From positions 62,001 to 126,000 of the forward strand of contig QYRS01000009.1 in the NCBI GenBank assembly GCA_006503535.1: a DNA stretch of 64,000 nucleotides, in the 5' to 3' direction. This DNA comes from Arthrinium phaeospermum (taxonomy: Eukaryota; Ascomycota; Sordariomycetes; Amphisphaeriales; Apiosporaceae). Position numbers and translations under genes: made by a program. The notes beneath the pieces are model-generated. The model had not been told where the DNA came from. It ran no database searches and saw only the letters and a list, made by a program, of their open reading frames with translations. Positions 52,983-63,233 of the stretch are shown one piece after another (position 1 is the first letter of the stretch; each line of letters starts with the position of its first letter).

Positions 52983-54259
52983 CTATGCGCGCTTGTTCCA
53001 CTTCATGACGCCGGGCATGGCGGGGTCGTTCTCGACGAACTTGCAGTGGTTGAAGGTGGACCACAGGTCGCCGTAGAAGGAGCCGGGGGCGCGGTGGTAG
53101 AGGTCGCCGAGCATGGGCTTGATGGCCTCGGTGGCGTCCTCGGCGTAGTAGAAGGGGATGCGGCTGGGAAATTGGTCAGTATGGAAACAACAGCAATGGG
53201 AATGAATGAAACCTACGCAAATAGGTGGTGGACGACGTGGGTGCCGATGATGCCGTGGAAGAGGTGGCGGTCGATCCAGCCAAAGTCGCGGTCGACGGTG
53301 GCGAGGGCGCCCTTGACAAACGTCCAGCCGTTCTCGTCGTAGTGCTCGACCTCGGGGTGGTTGTGGTGCAGGTACGTGATGGCAATCAGCCAGTGGTGCA
53401 CCCAGAACCACGGCACGCCCCAGAGCAGGAACACGGTCGACCAGCTGTTCAGGGCCTGCGCGGCGTAGTACAGTCCCAGACCGACGAGACCGAGGCCGAT
53501 GTCGGTCAGCAGGACGTAGCCGGCCTCGTTGGGGCGGAAGACGGCGCCGAAGGGGTCGAAGTGGCTGAGGCGGTACCAGGCCGTGTTCTTCTCGGGCTGC
53601 AGGCTGCGGGGGCCGGACGAGACGTTGAAGAGCAGGTAGGTGGGCCAGGCGAAGAGCTGGTGGGCGATGAGCTTGACCAGCACGAAGGCGGGCGCGTCCT
53701 CGAGCAGGTCCGAGTGCCACCACTGCGTCTCGCGCTTGCGCTCGTGGTCCTCGCGCGTCGCCGGCACGAACGCCATGTCCTTGTGCATGTGCCCCGTGAA
53801 CTGGTGGTGCCGCGCGTGGCTGAACTTCCACGAGAAGTAGGGGACGCCCAGGATCGAGTGCAGCACCCAGCCCATGAAGTCGTTGAAGCCGCGGTGCAAA
53901 CTAAAAGCGCCGTGGCCGCACTCGTGGGCCAGGATCCAGATGCCGGTGCCGACCAGGCCCTGGGCGAACGTGTAGGCGGCCCAGGCGGCGGCGCGGGCGT
54001 AGGGGTTGGACAGCTGGGGGATGAAGGTGAGGGCGCCGTAGACGAGGGCGCCGGCGAGGGCCAGGTCGCGCACCACGTACGACATGGAGCGGGCGACGGT
54101 CGGCTGGAAGCAGTACTTGGGGATGGCCCGGCGGATCTCGTTGACGTCGGGGAACTTGGGCTCCGTCGACGCCGCCTGCTTGTTCAGGCTGATGACCCCG
54201 GCCGTCGTGGTGGTGGCGGTCGAGGACATGGTAGCCGTGGTGGTGGCGGTGGTAGCCAT
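52983..54259 (-). CDS. Delta-12-type (oleate) fatty acid desaturase, ER membrane
   Basis: Exons 54259-53217 and 53163-52983 give 407 residues; the 53-base intron lies just after the third histidine box. The three boxes for the di-iron centre are complete: AHECGHGAF, HARHH (in FSHARHHQFTGHM) and HVVHH (in GTHVVHHLF). Hydrophobic pairs flank them, as in acyl-lipid desaturases. DFGWIDRHLFH before the third box and NHCKFVEND near the end are family-typical. It would turn oleate into linoleate on phospholipids in the ER, or act at delta-15 or both; sequence alone does not decide. The start at 54259 (MATTATTTATM) is followed by a Thr/Ala/Ser-rich lead; a longer in-frame extension upstream is low-complexity leader sequence. 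Confidence 0.9.
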
Positions 54260-57200
54260 GGTGCTGACTGACAGGTCGACCTCGCAGAGGCAACGGTCTG
54301 TCTTTGTGTGAATGGAAGAGACAAAAATGAACGACGCCCAGGACACACACTCAGGCAATGGATCAGGAATGAGGGGAGGAAAGAGAGAAGGAAGGAAGCA
54401 GACAGCGACCGAGGGGAGACAGGTCGCTTTTGTTCTGGGCTGGCTAGGGAAGGGGAGAAGAAAATCTCCCACTCGTTCTCCTTATCGGCTTTTTTTTTAT
54501 TGTATTTTTTTTCTCGCTGACCACCGCACACACACACAGTCTGGCACATGTGAACAGATCTTTATCCACGCACATGGGTTCTAGATCTAGGGGTCTTGTA
54601 AGGTTAGGCGGAACTAGGGTCCCTCTGGTCCCTTTCAACGGTTCCAATGCATCTGCAATGCTGGATCCCGGCCCACATGGCTGATTGGGAAAAAGCACCC
54701 AAGGCCTCTCTTCTCCTGTCTATCAGGGACCATTCGGCTTACGAGGACAAGGCTGTGCCCTGTTGCGAGACCGCTAGGCAATGCGAGTCGCTCTCCAGCG
54801 ACGATACGACTCACCTTCCCCTCTCCTTTGGCAGCGTGGACTCGCTCAAGCTCCGACATTTCCCATCGGTCAAGTCATGAATAGCTGTGGCTGGTCGAAC
54901 AAACAGAATAATCTAGGTGTGTTAGTCTTTTCTAGTGGCAGCGGGATGTCAGCCAAACGTTGTACCTTGCCGCATGTACCAGTGAACATGTACGTTGTCG
55001 GTTGTAGCAGTAACAGAACGTAGGACAGCACTGAACAGTTCAAATGCCAGCACGGAATTGGGAACTGCCAGCAAAACTGCCATTCGTACCCTTATTGCCA
55101 CCCCGCTTCGACCCCCATGCTCCTCAACGCTTTACCTGGTCGCAGATCTCTGGTAGGGTCTCTCTGGAGACACTGCGGGTTTTTCACTGGGATGGAGTCG
55201 GAATTTTCGTTGAGAGGCAAGCTAGGCCGCGTTCTGTTCTCTGGGAGCTTGGGGCAGGCAGTAGGTACTTGGGGGGGGGGTTTTCTCAGGTGGCTTGGGA
55301 GCTTGGTGGGGCCCCCCATTCATCCCAGATTTTTTGGTTTCATGGTGTTTGGGAAAACTCGTCTCGTCTAATTTTGTTCGAGGGCAAACGAAGGGCGCTC
55401 TCCTTTTAGCCGTTAGCGTTGCCGAGGATTGACACGACGCTTCCATTGGCCAATGGGCCCTAATTGAAATTCAATCTCAGATAAACTGCGGCTCAATCTC
55501 AGGGCCATCGTAGCGAAAACCAAAAAGCAGAGACAAGCGACACTGCTAGAGGGCTAATGCTATTTTCATTTTCCATTCGGCGGCCGGCTCTGGTTCGTTC
55601 CTGGACGGCAGCAGGCCACACAAGCAAGACATAACGGCCTTGGCTTGTCCCACGTCGACCCTTTTCCTTTTCTCCTCCTCTCTCCATTCACCGTATTCGC
55701 ATTCCCGACCACGGACCATGTATGGGCAAGCAAGTACCTACTGTACTGTACAAGATACGCGACTTGGAAAGTTACGAGTCGTCTAGCTCAACAAGCCAGG
55801 CTTGGCTCAGTGCAGTGCAAGTTGCTAAGTACCGCGCAAGCGAGTGCGTGGGGCAGGGATGAACGATGGGCAAGCGAGGGGTCTTGGTCTCAATTCTTCG
55901 CTCTGGCAATGGCTGCTGGCAACTAACTGGCTTTCTGGAGCTGGTCTCGCCTGCCAATCCAATGCCTCAGGCTCCTATGTAGACCCTCATGCCCTCAGGC
56001 CTCAGGTTAGGGGTTCCTAGGGGTTCTGGGTTCTGGGTTCCGACCCGTCGGTTGTCGTCTCCCCGACCCTAGTCGGTGTTCCATGCCCACTACGGAGTAC
56101 TCACTGACCTCCCTGCACCCTGGGCACCGGCGGCTTTCGAGGCGGTCTGTCCTGGGGGGCGAGGGGGTTCTGGAGGTCTGGACGGGGCATTTTGCTGTTA
56201 GAGCAGACTTGCTGGCGGCCGAAAGATTATTTCAGTGCCCTATGATTTGGCACGAGCCGGTGGGACGACCTTCGATTGCTTGCGGTGGAATATCGATCGG
56301 CACTCCTCATTGGACAACGAAACACTAGGCGCCTCTAGCACGGCCGACATCTACACATCAATGTGTTGTACATACATGTACGGCAAAGCCTTAGGGTAGA
56401 TGTTAGTTCTTTCTTCCTCTTTCACCTTCAACGCAAATGCGACCCTGAAGCTCACACAGTGTGGCCGCCGTCGCCACCAGGGACTGACAAGCCAAGAATC
56501 GCACCGAGGCAGAGTCAGGCTGTCTTGAAAGCAGCTGATACAGACCTGGAAGAACCTGGAGAACAGAGAAGACGTCCCCGGCAGAACACAGCCAAGTCCG
56601 GGGATGCTCAATTTGTCAGAACGCAAAACTGCTCGTAATGATGTCTAACGCTACTGACTCGGGATGATCAATTACTCGCCCGGATGGCGTTTGACGCCAC
56701 TTGGCGTAGAGAATTCGTGGATGAACAACCTACTTTGCCATTGCTTGTAAAATGCCAGGGGTACTGATGCTGATTATCATCTTAGATAAGATAAAGTTGA
56801 TAAGATAAGACATATTGGTGAGCCCCGCCGTGCCCTGCAAGCCTACGGGCATGTACCGTATGTGCGGATACCTGTAGACACAACAGTCTGCAGTGCTACA
56901 CTCGGCCGAAGATGCTGTGGCAGGCCTTTTCGAGCACAATAGGGCATCTGTCAGGGACCGAAGCCCAAGGTTCTTGTGCAGCCCGGGAGCCCCCAACCCT
57001 GTGTAATGGCACAGCCGTCTGCATCCCTCCGCTTCCTGGATGGATGTTGAGTGTGGAACCTACACTGACCCCGAGTATCTGCCGTATCTATATCATTACA
57101 CCCTTTCTGCCATCGGGTGTCCAGGAACGCAAAACTTCAAACGAGATGGGCAGAATGCGGGTTCAACGTAACATGCAGCTCTAGAAAACTTTAACGCACG

Positions 57201-57509
57201 TCGTCATTGAGGAAACTTTAGACGTGATGCCCCTCGCCGAAGCCGCCCGTCAATATTTGATGCCGGCAACCGAAAACTCGGGTCCCTTCCGATCTAGAGA
57301 GGCCAAGGGCCAAGATGAATCGAGTCAATATGACTACATTGTAGAACCCAAGGAGTTCCAAGAATCATCTCTACAACGGTGATGTCCCACGCAGTATGAA
57401 TCACATGTGACGAGTAGTGTAGAGGCCACCACCTGAAACGGGTTCTTCGTCTGCTTCCCGTGCCCGTCCCGGAAATGGAACCAAGCCTCCCCATCTATCT
57501 GCATCTCAC
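54260..57509. other. Long intergenic stretch with a GATA-motif cluster
   Basis: About 3.25 kb with no convincing gene. Just upstream of the desaturase (54260-54540) the minus strand is pyrimidine-rich, as in strong fungal promoters. Five GATAA motifs fall within 36 bases at 56774-56809 (one inverted, four direct, some overlapping). Runs of GGGTTC words occur near 56005-56045 and a G run at 55269-55278. Confidence 0.5.
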
Positions 57510-58853
57510 CTAAGCACCCCCCACCTGGTACACCTGCGCCGCCCCGACGCCGTCGAAGAAGGTCTCGTCGAGCAGCGAGAACAGCACCTTCTGCCCCTCC
57601 CACATCTCCTCGGCCGCGGGCCGGATCTGCTCGGGCGGCAGCACGAACCCGAACCGGCCCGTGTCGCGCAGCTCGACAGTGAAGGACCACTCGGCCCGCC
57701 CGACGCTGTAGACGTGGTCCGGCGCCGACCCGCTGGTGGCGTAGAGCGTCGCGCCGCTGGGGCCGAACGTGTAGGTCGTCCCGTTCGAAGAAGAATCCCG
57801 GATGGCCTCGCTCACCATGCTGGCGGCTTTGGTCCATTTGCCCAGCTGCGGCGCGTACAGCGTCTCGGCGTACCCGAAGGGGAAGAGCAGCAGCTGCCCG
57901 TAGCTGTGCCAGTCGATGTACAGCTTGATGCCCTGGGCGTCGCGGACCCGGCGCACAAAGGCGTCGAGCCCCGCGTTCTCGGGCGCGTCGCCGGGTTTGG
58001 CGCCCCGGTACGTCTGCGAGCACGGGTTCGTCGAGGACCCGCGCGGGTTCGAGTCCCAGCCGGCCTCCCAGTTGCGGTTGATGTCGCGGCCCAGGCAGGT
58101 CGCGTTGGCGCTGTCGGCGGGCGGCGGCTGCCGGTTCTTGCGCCACAGTCGGTCCGTGGTCTGCGTGTAGACGAAGCCGTCCGGGTTCACAAAGGGGAAG
58201 ATGTAGTAGTCGTACCGATCCAGGAAGGACCGGGTCTGGTTGTCGCCCGCGTTGTAGCCCCGGATCAGCTGCAGGGTGATGTACTCCACCACGGGCGCGG
58301 CGATCCATTCCCGGGCGTGGACGGTGCCGTGGTAAATCACCGCCGGCTTGGTCCCCGGGCCGCCGGAACCCCACAGGTGGATGCCGAAGATGTCGCGGCC
58401 CTGGTACGACTTGCCCGACGACACCATGGCCGAGTTGTTGGGGAAGGCGGCCTGCAGGTCGCGGACGTACTGGATGTGGTCCTCATAGTTGTGGTAGCTG
58501 TCGAACCATGCCAGGGGGTCCTCCTGTCTCTTTGTTTTCCCTTGCGAGGCAGACGATTCGGCCGAGATGGAGGTCCCCAAGTCCTCGTGCATGACGCGGT
58601 AGTCAAACCCGAGGCCCTGGAACGCTTCCGCCTCGTCGGGTGCGACAAGTACATCTAGGTGTCCAGCATCCTCGTGCCACTGTTCGTAGGATGACAGGCC
58701 GGCGGCGAGCTGCTCTCGGATCGCCGACGTCCTACCGAGCGTGTTGATGCGGTACACTTTATATCCATTGTAGGACACTACGGCCTCATCCTGCTTGGGC
58801 AGGGCCGTGACACTCGTGAGGAGCGTAGCCAACAGAGCAAGAAGAATCCTCAT
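57510..58853 (-). CDS. Secreted M14 metallocarboxypeptidase (carboxypeptidase A-like)
   Basis: Single exon; the start at 58853 (MRILLALLATLLTSVTALP) gives a clean signal peptide, better than the ATG eight codons upstream. 447 residues, the usual length with propeptide. Residues about 25-110 (YNGYKVYRINTLGRT ... DVLVAPDEAEAF) form the inhibitory propeptide; KRQ near residue 120 may be the activation site. Zinc ligands: His and Glu in HAREW and His in DWHSYG. Substrate-carboxylate Arg in RNWEAGWDSN (DINRNW) and general base Glu in TVELRDTG. It removes C-terminal residues from peptides outside the cell. The C-terminal 15 residues after LLDETFF are variable. No introns. Confidence 0.93.
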   Translation of the reverse strand: MRILLALLATLLTSVTALPKQDEAVVSYNGYKVYRINTLGRTSAIREQLAAGLSSYEQWHEDAGHLDVLVAPDEAEAFQGLGFDYRVMHEDLGTSISAESSASQGKTKRQEDPLAWFDSYHNYEDHIQYVRDLQAAFPNNSAMVSSGKSYQGRDIFGIHLWGSGGPGTKPAVIYHGTVHAREWIAAPVVEYITLQLIRGYNAGDNQTRSFLDRYDYYIFPFVNPDGFVYTQTTDRLWRKNRQPPPADSANATCLGRDINRNWEAGWDSNPRGSSTNPCSQTYRGAKPGDAPENAGLDAFVRRVRDAQGIKLYIDWHSYGQLLLFPFGYAETLYAPQLGKWTKAASMVSEAIRDSSSNGTTYTFGPSGATLYATSGSAPDHVYSVGRAEWSFTVELRDTGRFGFVLPPEQIRPAAEEMWEGQKVLFSLLDETFFDGVGAAQVYQVGGA

Positions 58854-60077
58854 GGCGCTGAAGAGATCGAGGCACAAAACACGACTCGTGGGTTCGGATA
58901 TTCTTGGAGAATGCAGGTCACTATCCCCTTTTTATAACTGCCATTCCCTGAAGTGACCACTCCAACTGTCTTGGCTCTCTCGTCCGAACCTGCGTGTAAT
59001 GATAAAGCCCCTCACTCGCTTCCGAGCTCTGCATGCGACTGCAGAGTGGCATCGCATAGCCTGTAAGTGATGCTCCTTCCTCATCCAGGTTTGCCATCAA
59101 GCAAAGCAAGCTTATATCACGTATCAATCAGCTTGCCACGTCCTGTGCTACGATTTGCTTATCGGCTATTTGGCACTTGGCCTGCAGTCTGACCTTCCGT
59201 TTTGCAACTCGCGTCCTCCTGGGCAGAAACCTTTGGGGTATGATTGAGCACCTGTGATTCTAGAACCGATATTCGCGATACCCCGCCACGAAGGCGTCAA
59301 GCCTGGAAGCCAAGGAAGAGAATGAGGGGAAGCACTGATTCTGCAAGGCAACACCCGTTGATTTGCCTGATTCTGGATTGCCAAGGAGGTTACCATGCAT
59401 GGTGTTTCTTCAACGACATCTAACCAAATAGCTAGTCACGCCAAGACTGTTTGCTTGCTTACCTGACTATCCATTCGCAGGATGCTAGTCGTACTCTTCT
59501 TACTGTTCCAGTAGATCGTCCCATCACCATCCCTAGCCACTTGTTCGAACCGCCACTAAGAAGTGAGGTTACTTGACTAGTAACAACATATTGGGCGATC
59601 CTGTAAATGAGACCATGACTTGAAAATGCTGACCGAGCATGAGAGCAACCGTCACGAGCATCATTACATAACGGCCAAGTTGATCATGCCACGAATAAAG
59701 GTCATTATCCAGAGCGTACTCAAAGCTCGCATATCCTTAACAGGAAGTAGTGCCTGAAGTGGAAACCAAGCCTTTCGTGATAGCTACAACGCAAACACGA
59801 CACAAACACTCTCACACGTCACAGTCTCCAGATCGATGTTTTGTTCATCAGGGAATTCATGATTCTCATAGCCCGTTATGCACGGAGGGTACTAGTAGCC
59901 GTGACGTAGCATCGCGGCCTCTTCTCCCCGACCCAAGTCTTGACTGTGGGTTCAATTCACAGCCCCAAACGCAAACAAAAGACCCTCGTAACGCCAAATT
60001 TTGTCATGTCGCCAGATGCTGCTACAAAAACTGGCCTCATTCCGTCCATCTTAACCACAGCTTATGCCTTCCTCTGC
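58854..60077. other. Intergenic stretch, no gene recognised
   Basis: About 1.2 kb: promoter of the carboxypeptidase gene and the 3' region of eIF3k. A TTCAATTC-type tRNA B-box-like word at about 59949 has no matching tRNA fold. Confidence 0.55.
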
Positions 60078-60975
60078 CTATGCGGTCTCCTCCCAGGCTC
60101 TCCGGACGACCCGGGAGAACATGTCGACGTTGACGTCCTCGCGCACCTCGGCCTTCTTGGCCTCGTTCTCGGCGTTGCGGGGCACCTGGACCTTGTCGCC
60201 CTCGATCTTCCAGCCGACCGTCTCCTGGATGAACTTGCGGGCGGCGCCCTCCTCGAGGCCGAGCCACTCGGCCAGGACGCCGACGTCGACCTCGCGGAAG
60301 GCGTGGCTGACGAGGGTGGCGATGCGGATGCGGATCATGTCCTCGAAGCCGTCAATGTCGGCGACCAGGTCGGCGCACAGGTCGTCGCCCTCGAGGTTGC
60401 GCCAGAAGCGGGCGTACTGGGCGCCCTGCAGCTGCGTGTTGAGCTCGCGCAGCTTGGCCAGGGCCTCGGGCAGCTCGGCGCGCGAGTTGGGGGCCAGCGT
60501 CGAGGGCGGGATGATGTGGAGGGCGAGCGAGAACTGGGGCGACGGGAAGCACGTCATGGCCTTGACGAGCACGTTGGTGACGACCTCATCCTTCATGCGG
60601 TCGGGGTTCAGCTGGTACCTGGGGAGGGGTGAGTTGTAGAGGTTAGCGATGATCAGGCAAAATAGGCACAGCATACAGAACAGAGTAGGGTGGTCAGAGT
60701 TAATAAGTAGACATCAGAGCGGCGTGTCGGCCATGTCAGGTAATAGGAAACGTTGACATATGAATCGTCATCCCAGGGCATAAAGAAAGCAACAGCGACA
60801 AGAAGACTCACAGCTTGAGCAGGGTGCGGTTGGCGTTGCAGTCGCAGAATCTCGACTCGCACTGCTGGCGCAAGTAGTCCTCGAGCAGGCCGACGGCTTC
60901 GGGGTTGTATCGCTCGAGGCCGTTGATGATGGCGGTGATGGCCTCGGGCCGCTCCTGGGTGTCTTCGCACTCCAT
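60078..60975 (-). CDS. eIF3k: Translation initiation factor eIF3 subunit K
   Basis: Exons 60975-60812 and 60618-60078 give 234 residues. The intron is 193 bases (GTGAGT...CCCCAG), longer than others in the window; it splits a Leu codon. The N-terminal RPEAITAIINGLERYNPEAV and LLEDYLRQQCESRFCDCNAN are the recognised opening of eIF3k; the second exon has YQLNPDRMKDEVVTNVLVKA, RFWRNLEGDDLCADLVADI, and the winged-helix end FREVDVGVLAEWLGLEEGAA ... GWKIEGDKVQVPRNAENEAK. It is a non-core subunit of the eIF3 complex that helps assemble the 40S pre-initiation complex in the cytosol. Length and composition are normal for the family. A well-kept housekeeping gene, useful for placing the species. Confidence 0.93.
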
Positions 60976-61263
60976 CGTGGCAGAGCAGTGGTGTGAGGGC
61001 GTGGGTGGGAGAAGGAAAGTGAGTAGCAGAGTCAGTCTGCTGCAAAAGTTGGTTTGTTTGAGCCACGGTTAGCTGGGCGGGCAGCGGTGCTGGTGGTTTG
61101 GTGGGGTTGCTCTTTTTTCGTTGCGATTTGTGCTGTGGGGCGTGACAATTCGCTGGCGGGGCAGCTGATTGGCCGAGGTGGCCTTGGGCTCAGGCGGTCG
61201 GCGAAATGGGTTGGTGCCGACCCGATGTACCTGGCCTGAGGTAGCGGGGCAGTGTGGCTTACG

Positions 61264-61589
61264 GACTTGAAGCTTGAGGCACCTGTCAGTAGTAGCTGTA
61301 CATATGCCCTGTGTAAGAAGACGTTGATCAACAAGATATAACCGTTGCAACACGTGAATCACAATATTTGATCAATACATAAACAAGAAGCAGTAGTTGT
61401 TCAAGTTCAGATTCCATTCGCTAGCGACTTCAAGCTTGAGGCACCTGTCAGTATGCCCTGTGAGCGACATACGAACATATCCTGCTAAATATGCCGTGTA
61501 AGAAGACGTTAACATGACAGAACCGGTGAACATGAATCACAATGCATGAAAGTCATAGTAGTTGTTCAATTCAAATTCCATTCGCTAGC
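61264..61589. repeat. Tandem duplication of about 163 bases
   Basis: Unit 1 (61264-61425) and unit 2 (61426-61589) both begin GACTT-AAGCTTGAGGCACC, share GTGTAAGAAGACGTT in the middle, and end ATTCCATTCGCTAGC. They have diverged by substitutions and small gaps. The array lies between the 3' end of the phosphoglycerate mutase gene and the start of eIF3k, so it could overlap a 3' UTR or a promoter. Confidence 0.75.
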
Positions 61590-61658
61590 TCTATGTTCGT
61601 TATCTATGTCATGTCTATTTTGATAGCCTCTTAGACTCCAGTGCTTCTAAGGCACAGT

Positions 61659-63233
61659 CTACGACTTCACCAGCAGGCTCTTGCCCGACATCTCCTCAGG
61701 CTGGGGCAGGCCCATGCAGGCCAGGACGGTCGGCGCGACGTCGCCCAGCACGCCCTCGTCGCCCTGCTTGAGGCTCCAGCCGGCGGGGGCGTTGGCCATG
61801 ATGAAGGGCACCTTGTTGGTCGTGTGCGACGTCTTGGGCTTGCCGTCGGGGAACTTCATCTCCTCGGCGTTGCCGTGGTCCGACGTGATGAAGAGCACGT
61901 AGCCCTCCTTCTTGCACGCCTCGAGGATCTTGCCGATGGCCTTGTCGGTAGCCTCAACACCGACGAGGGCGGCCTCGTAGACGCCCGTGTGGCCGACCAT
62001 GTCGGGCGGGGCAAAGTTGTTCATGACGAAGGGGAACTGCTGCTCGCCGAGGCGCTTGGCCACCTGGTTGGCGACGCCGTCGGCGCTCATCTCGGGGGCC
62101 TGGTCGTAGGTGGCGACGCTCTTGTTGGAGGGCACGAGGTCCTGGGACTCGTCGCGGGCCTCGAGCTTGAAGACCTTCTCGACGCCGCCGTTGAAGAAGA
62201 AGGTGACGTGGGCGTACTTCTCCGTCTCGGCAATGTGGACCTGCTCGACGTCCTGGACGCCCAGCCACTCGGCCAGGACGTTGTCCATGGTCTGGGGCTT
62301 GAAGGCGATCTCGAAGGGGTAGCCGCCCTTGTACTGCGTCATGGTCACGTAGTTGGCCTTGGGGTAGGCAAAGTCGGGCAGCGGCGAGCGGTCGACGTCG
62401 CCGAGCAGCTGCGTGATCTGGCGCACGCGGTCCGAGCGGTAGTTGAAGAAGAAGACCTCGTCGCCGTCCTGGATGCGGGCCTCCTGGCCGCCCACGATGA
62501 TGGGCTTGAGGAACTCGTCGTTCTCGCCCTTCTCGTAGCGCTCCTTGACCGTCTTGACGGGGTCGGAGCTCGCCTCGCCCTCGCCCAGAATCAGGCCCTT
62601 GAGGGCGAGCTCGACGCGCTCCCAGCGCTTGTCGCGGTCCATGGCGTAGTAGCGGCCGACGACGGTGGCGATCTGGCCGATGCCGAGCTCCTGCGTCTTG
62701 GCCAGCAGCTCCTCCATGTAGCCGGCGCCCGACTTGGGGTCGGTGTCGCGGCCGTCGCCGAAGAAGTGGATGAAGACCTTGGGCACGCCGACGGCCTTGG
62801 CGGCCTCGAGCAGGGCGTAGAGGTGCATCTGCTTGGCGTGGACGCCGCCGTGCGAGACGAGGCCGCAGAGGTGCAGGCGGCCCTTCTGCTTGGCCGACTC
62901 GAACTGCTTCTTGATGACCTGGTTCTGCAGCAGCTCGCCCTTCTTGATGGTCTGGTCGATGCGGACGACGTCCTGCCAGACGACGCGGCCGGCGCCGATG
63001 TTGAGGTGGCCGACCTCGGAGTTGCCCATCAGGCCCTCGGGCAGGCCGACGGCGAGCGACGAGGCCTCGAGCTGGGTGAAGCCGGCGCCCTTGTAGAGCT
63101 GGTCCATGACGGGCGTGTTGGCGTTGGTGATGGCATCGCCGTTCTTGGGGCTGTCGGCGCCCGGCACACCCCAGCCGTCAATGACGATGAGGCACGCCTT
63201 CTGCTCGGTCTTCTTGTGGGTGGTGTTGGACAT
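61659..63233 (-). CDS. gpmI: Phosphoglycerate mutase, cofactor-independent (2,3-BPG-independent)
   Basis: Single exon, 524 residues, the normal length. The two-manganese alkaline-phosphatase-like fold is evident: LIVIDGWGVPG (first metal Asp), catalytic Ser in GLMGNSEVGHLN, HFFGDGRDTDPKSG, GRYYAMDRDKRWER, FFFNYRSDRVRQI, and the C-terminal metal ligands NNFAPPDMVGHTG and ITSDHGNAEEM. It interconverts 3- and 2-phosphoglycerate in glycolysis in the cytosol. The leader upstream (63234-63300) is pyrimidine-rich on this strand, common in highly expressed fungal genes. The end LPQPEEMSGKSLLVKS is typical. Confidence 0.97.
   Translation of the reverse strand: MSNTTHKKTEQKACLIVIDGWGVPGADSPKNGDAITNANTPVMDQLYKGAGFTQLEASSLAVGLPEGLMGNSEVGHLNIGAGRVVWQDVVRIDQTIKKGELLQNQVIKKQFESAKQKGRLHLCGLVSHGGVHAKQMHLYALLEAAKAVGVPKVFIHFFGDGRDTDPKSGAGYMEELLAKTQELGIGQIATVVGRYYAMDRDKRWERVELALKGLILGEGEASSDPVKTVKERYEKGENDEFLKPIIVGGQEARIQDGDEVFFFNYRSDRVRQITQLLGDVDRSPLPDFAYPKANYVTMTQYKGGYPFEIAFKPQTMDNVLAEWLGVQDVEQVHIAETEKYAHVTFFFNGGVEKVFKLEARDESQDLVPSNKSVATYDQAPEMSADGVANQVAKRLGEQQFPFVMNNFAPPDMVGHTGVYEAALVGVEATDKAIGKILEACKKEGYVLFITSDHGNAEEMKFPDGKPKTSHTTNKVPFIMANAPAGWSLKQGDEGVLGDVAPTVLACMGLPQPEEMSGKSLLVKS

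Noticed and set aside
53225..54271. 348-codon plus-strand frame
   Set aside because: Antisense shadow of the desaturase.
59880..59990. Possible tRNA, from a GGTTCAATTC-like B box
   Set aside because: No acceptor stem or D arm can be paired around it.
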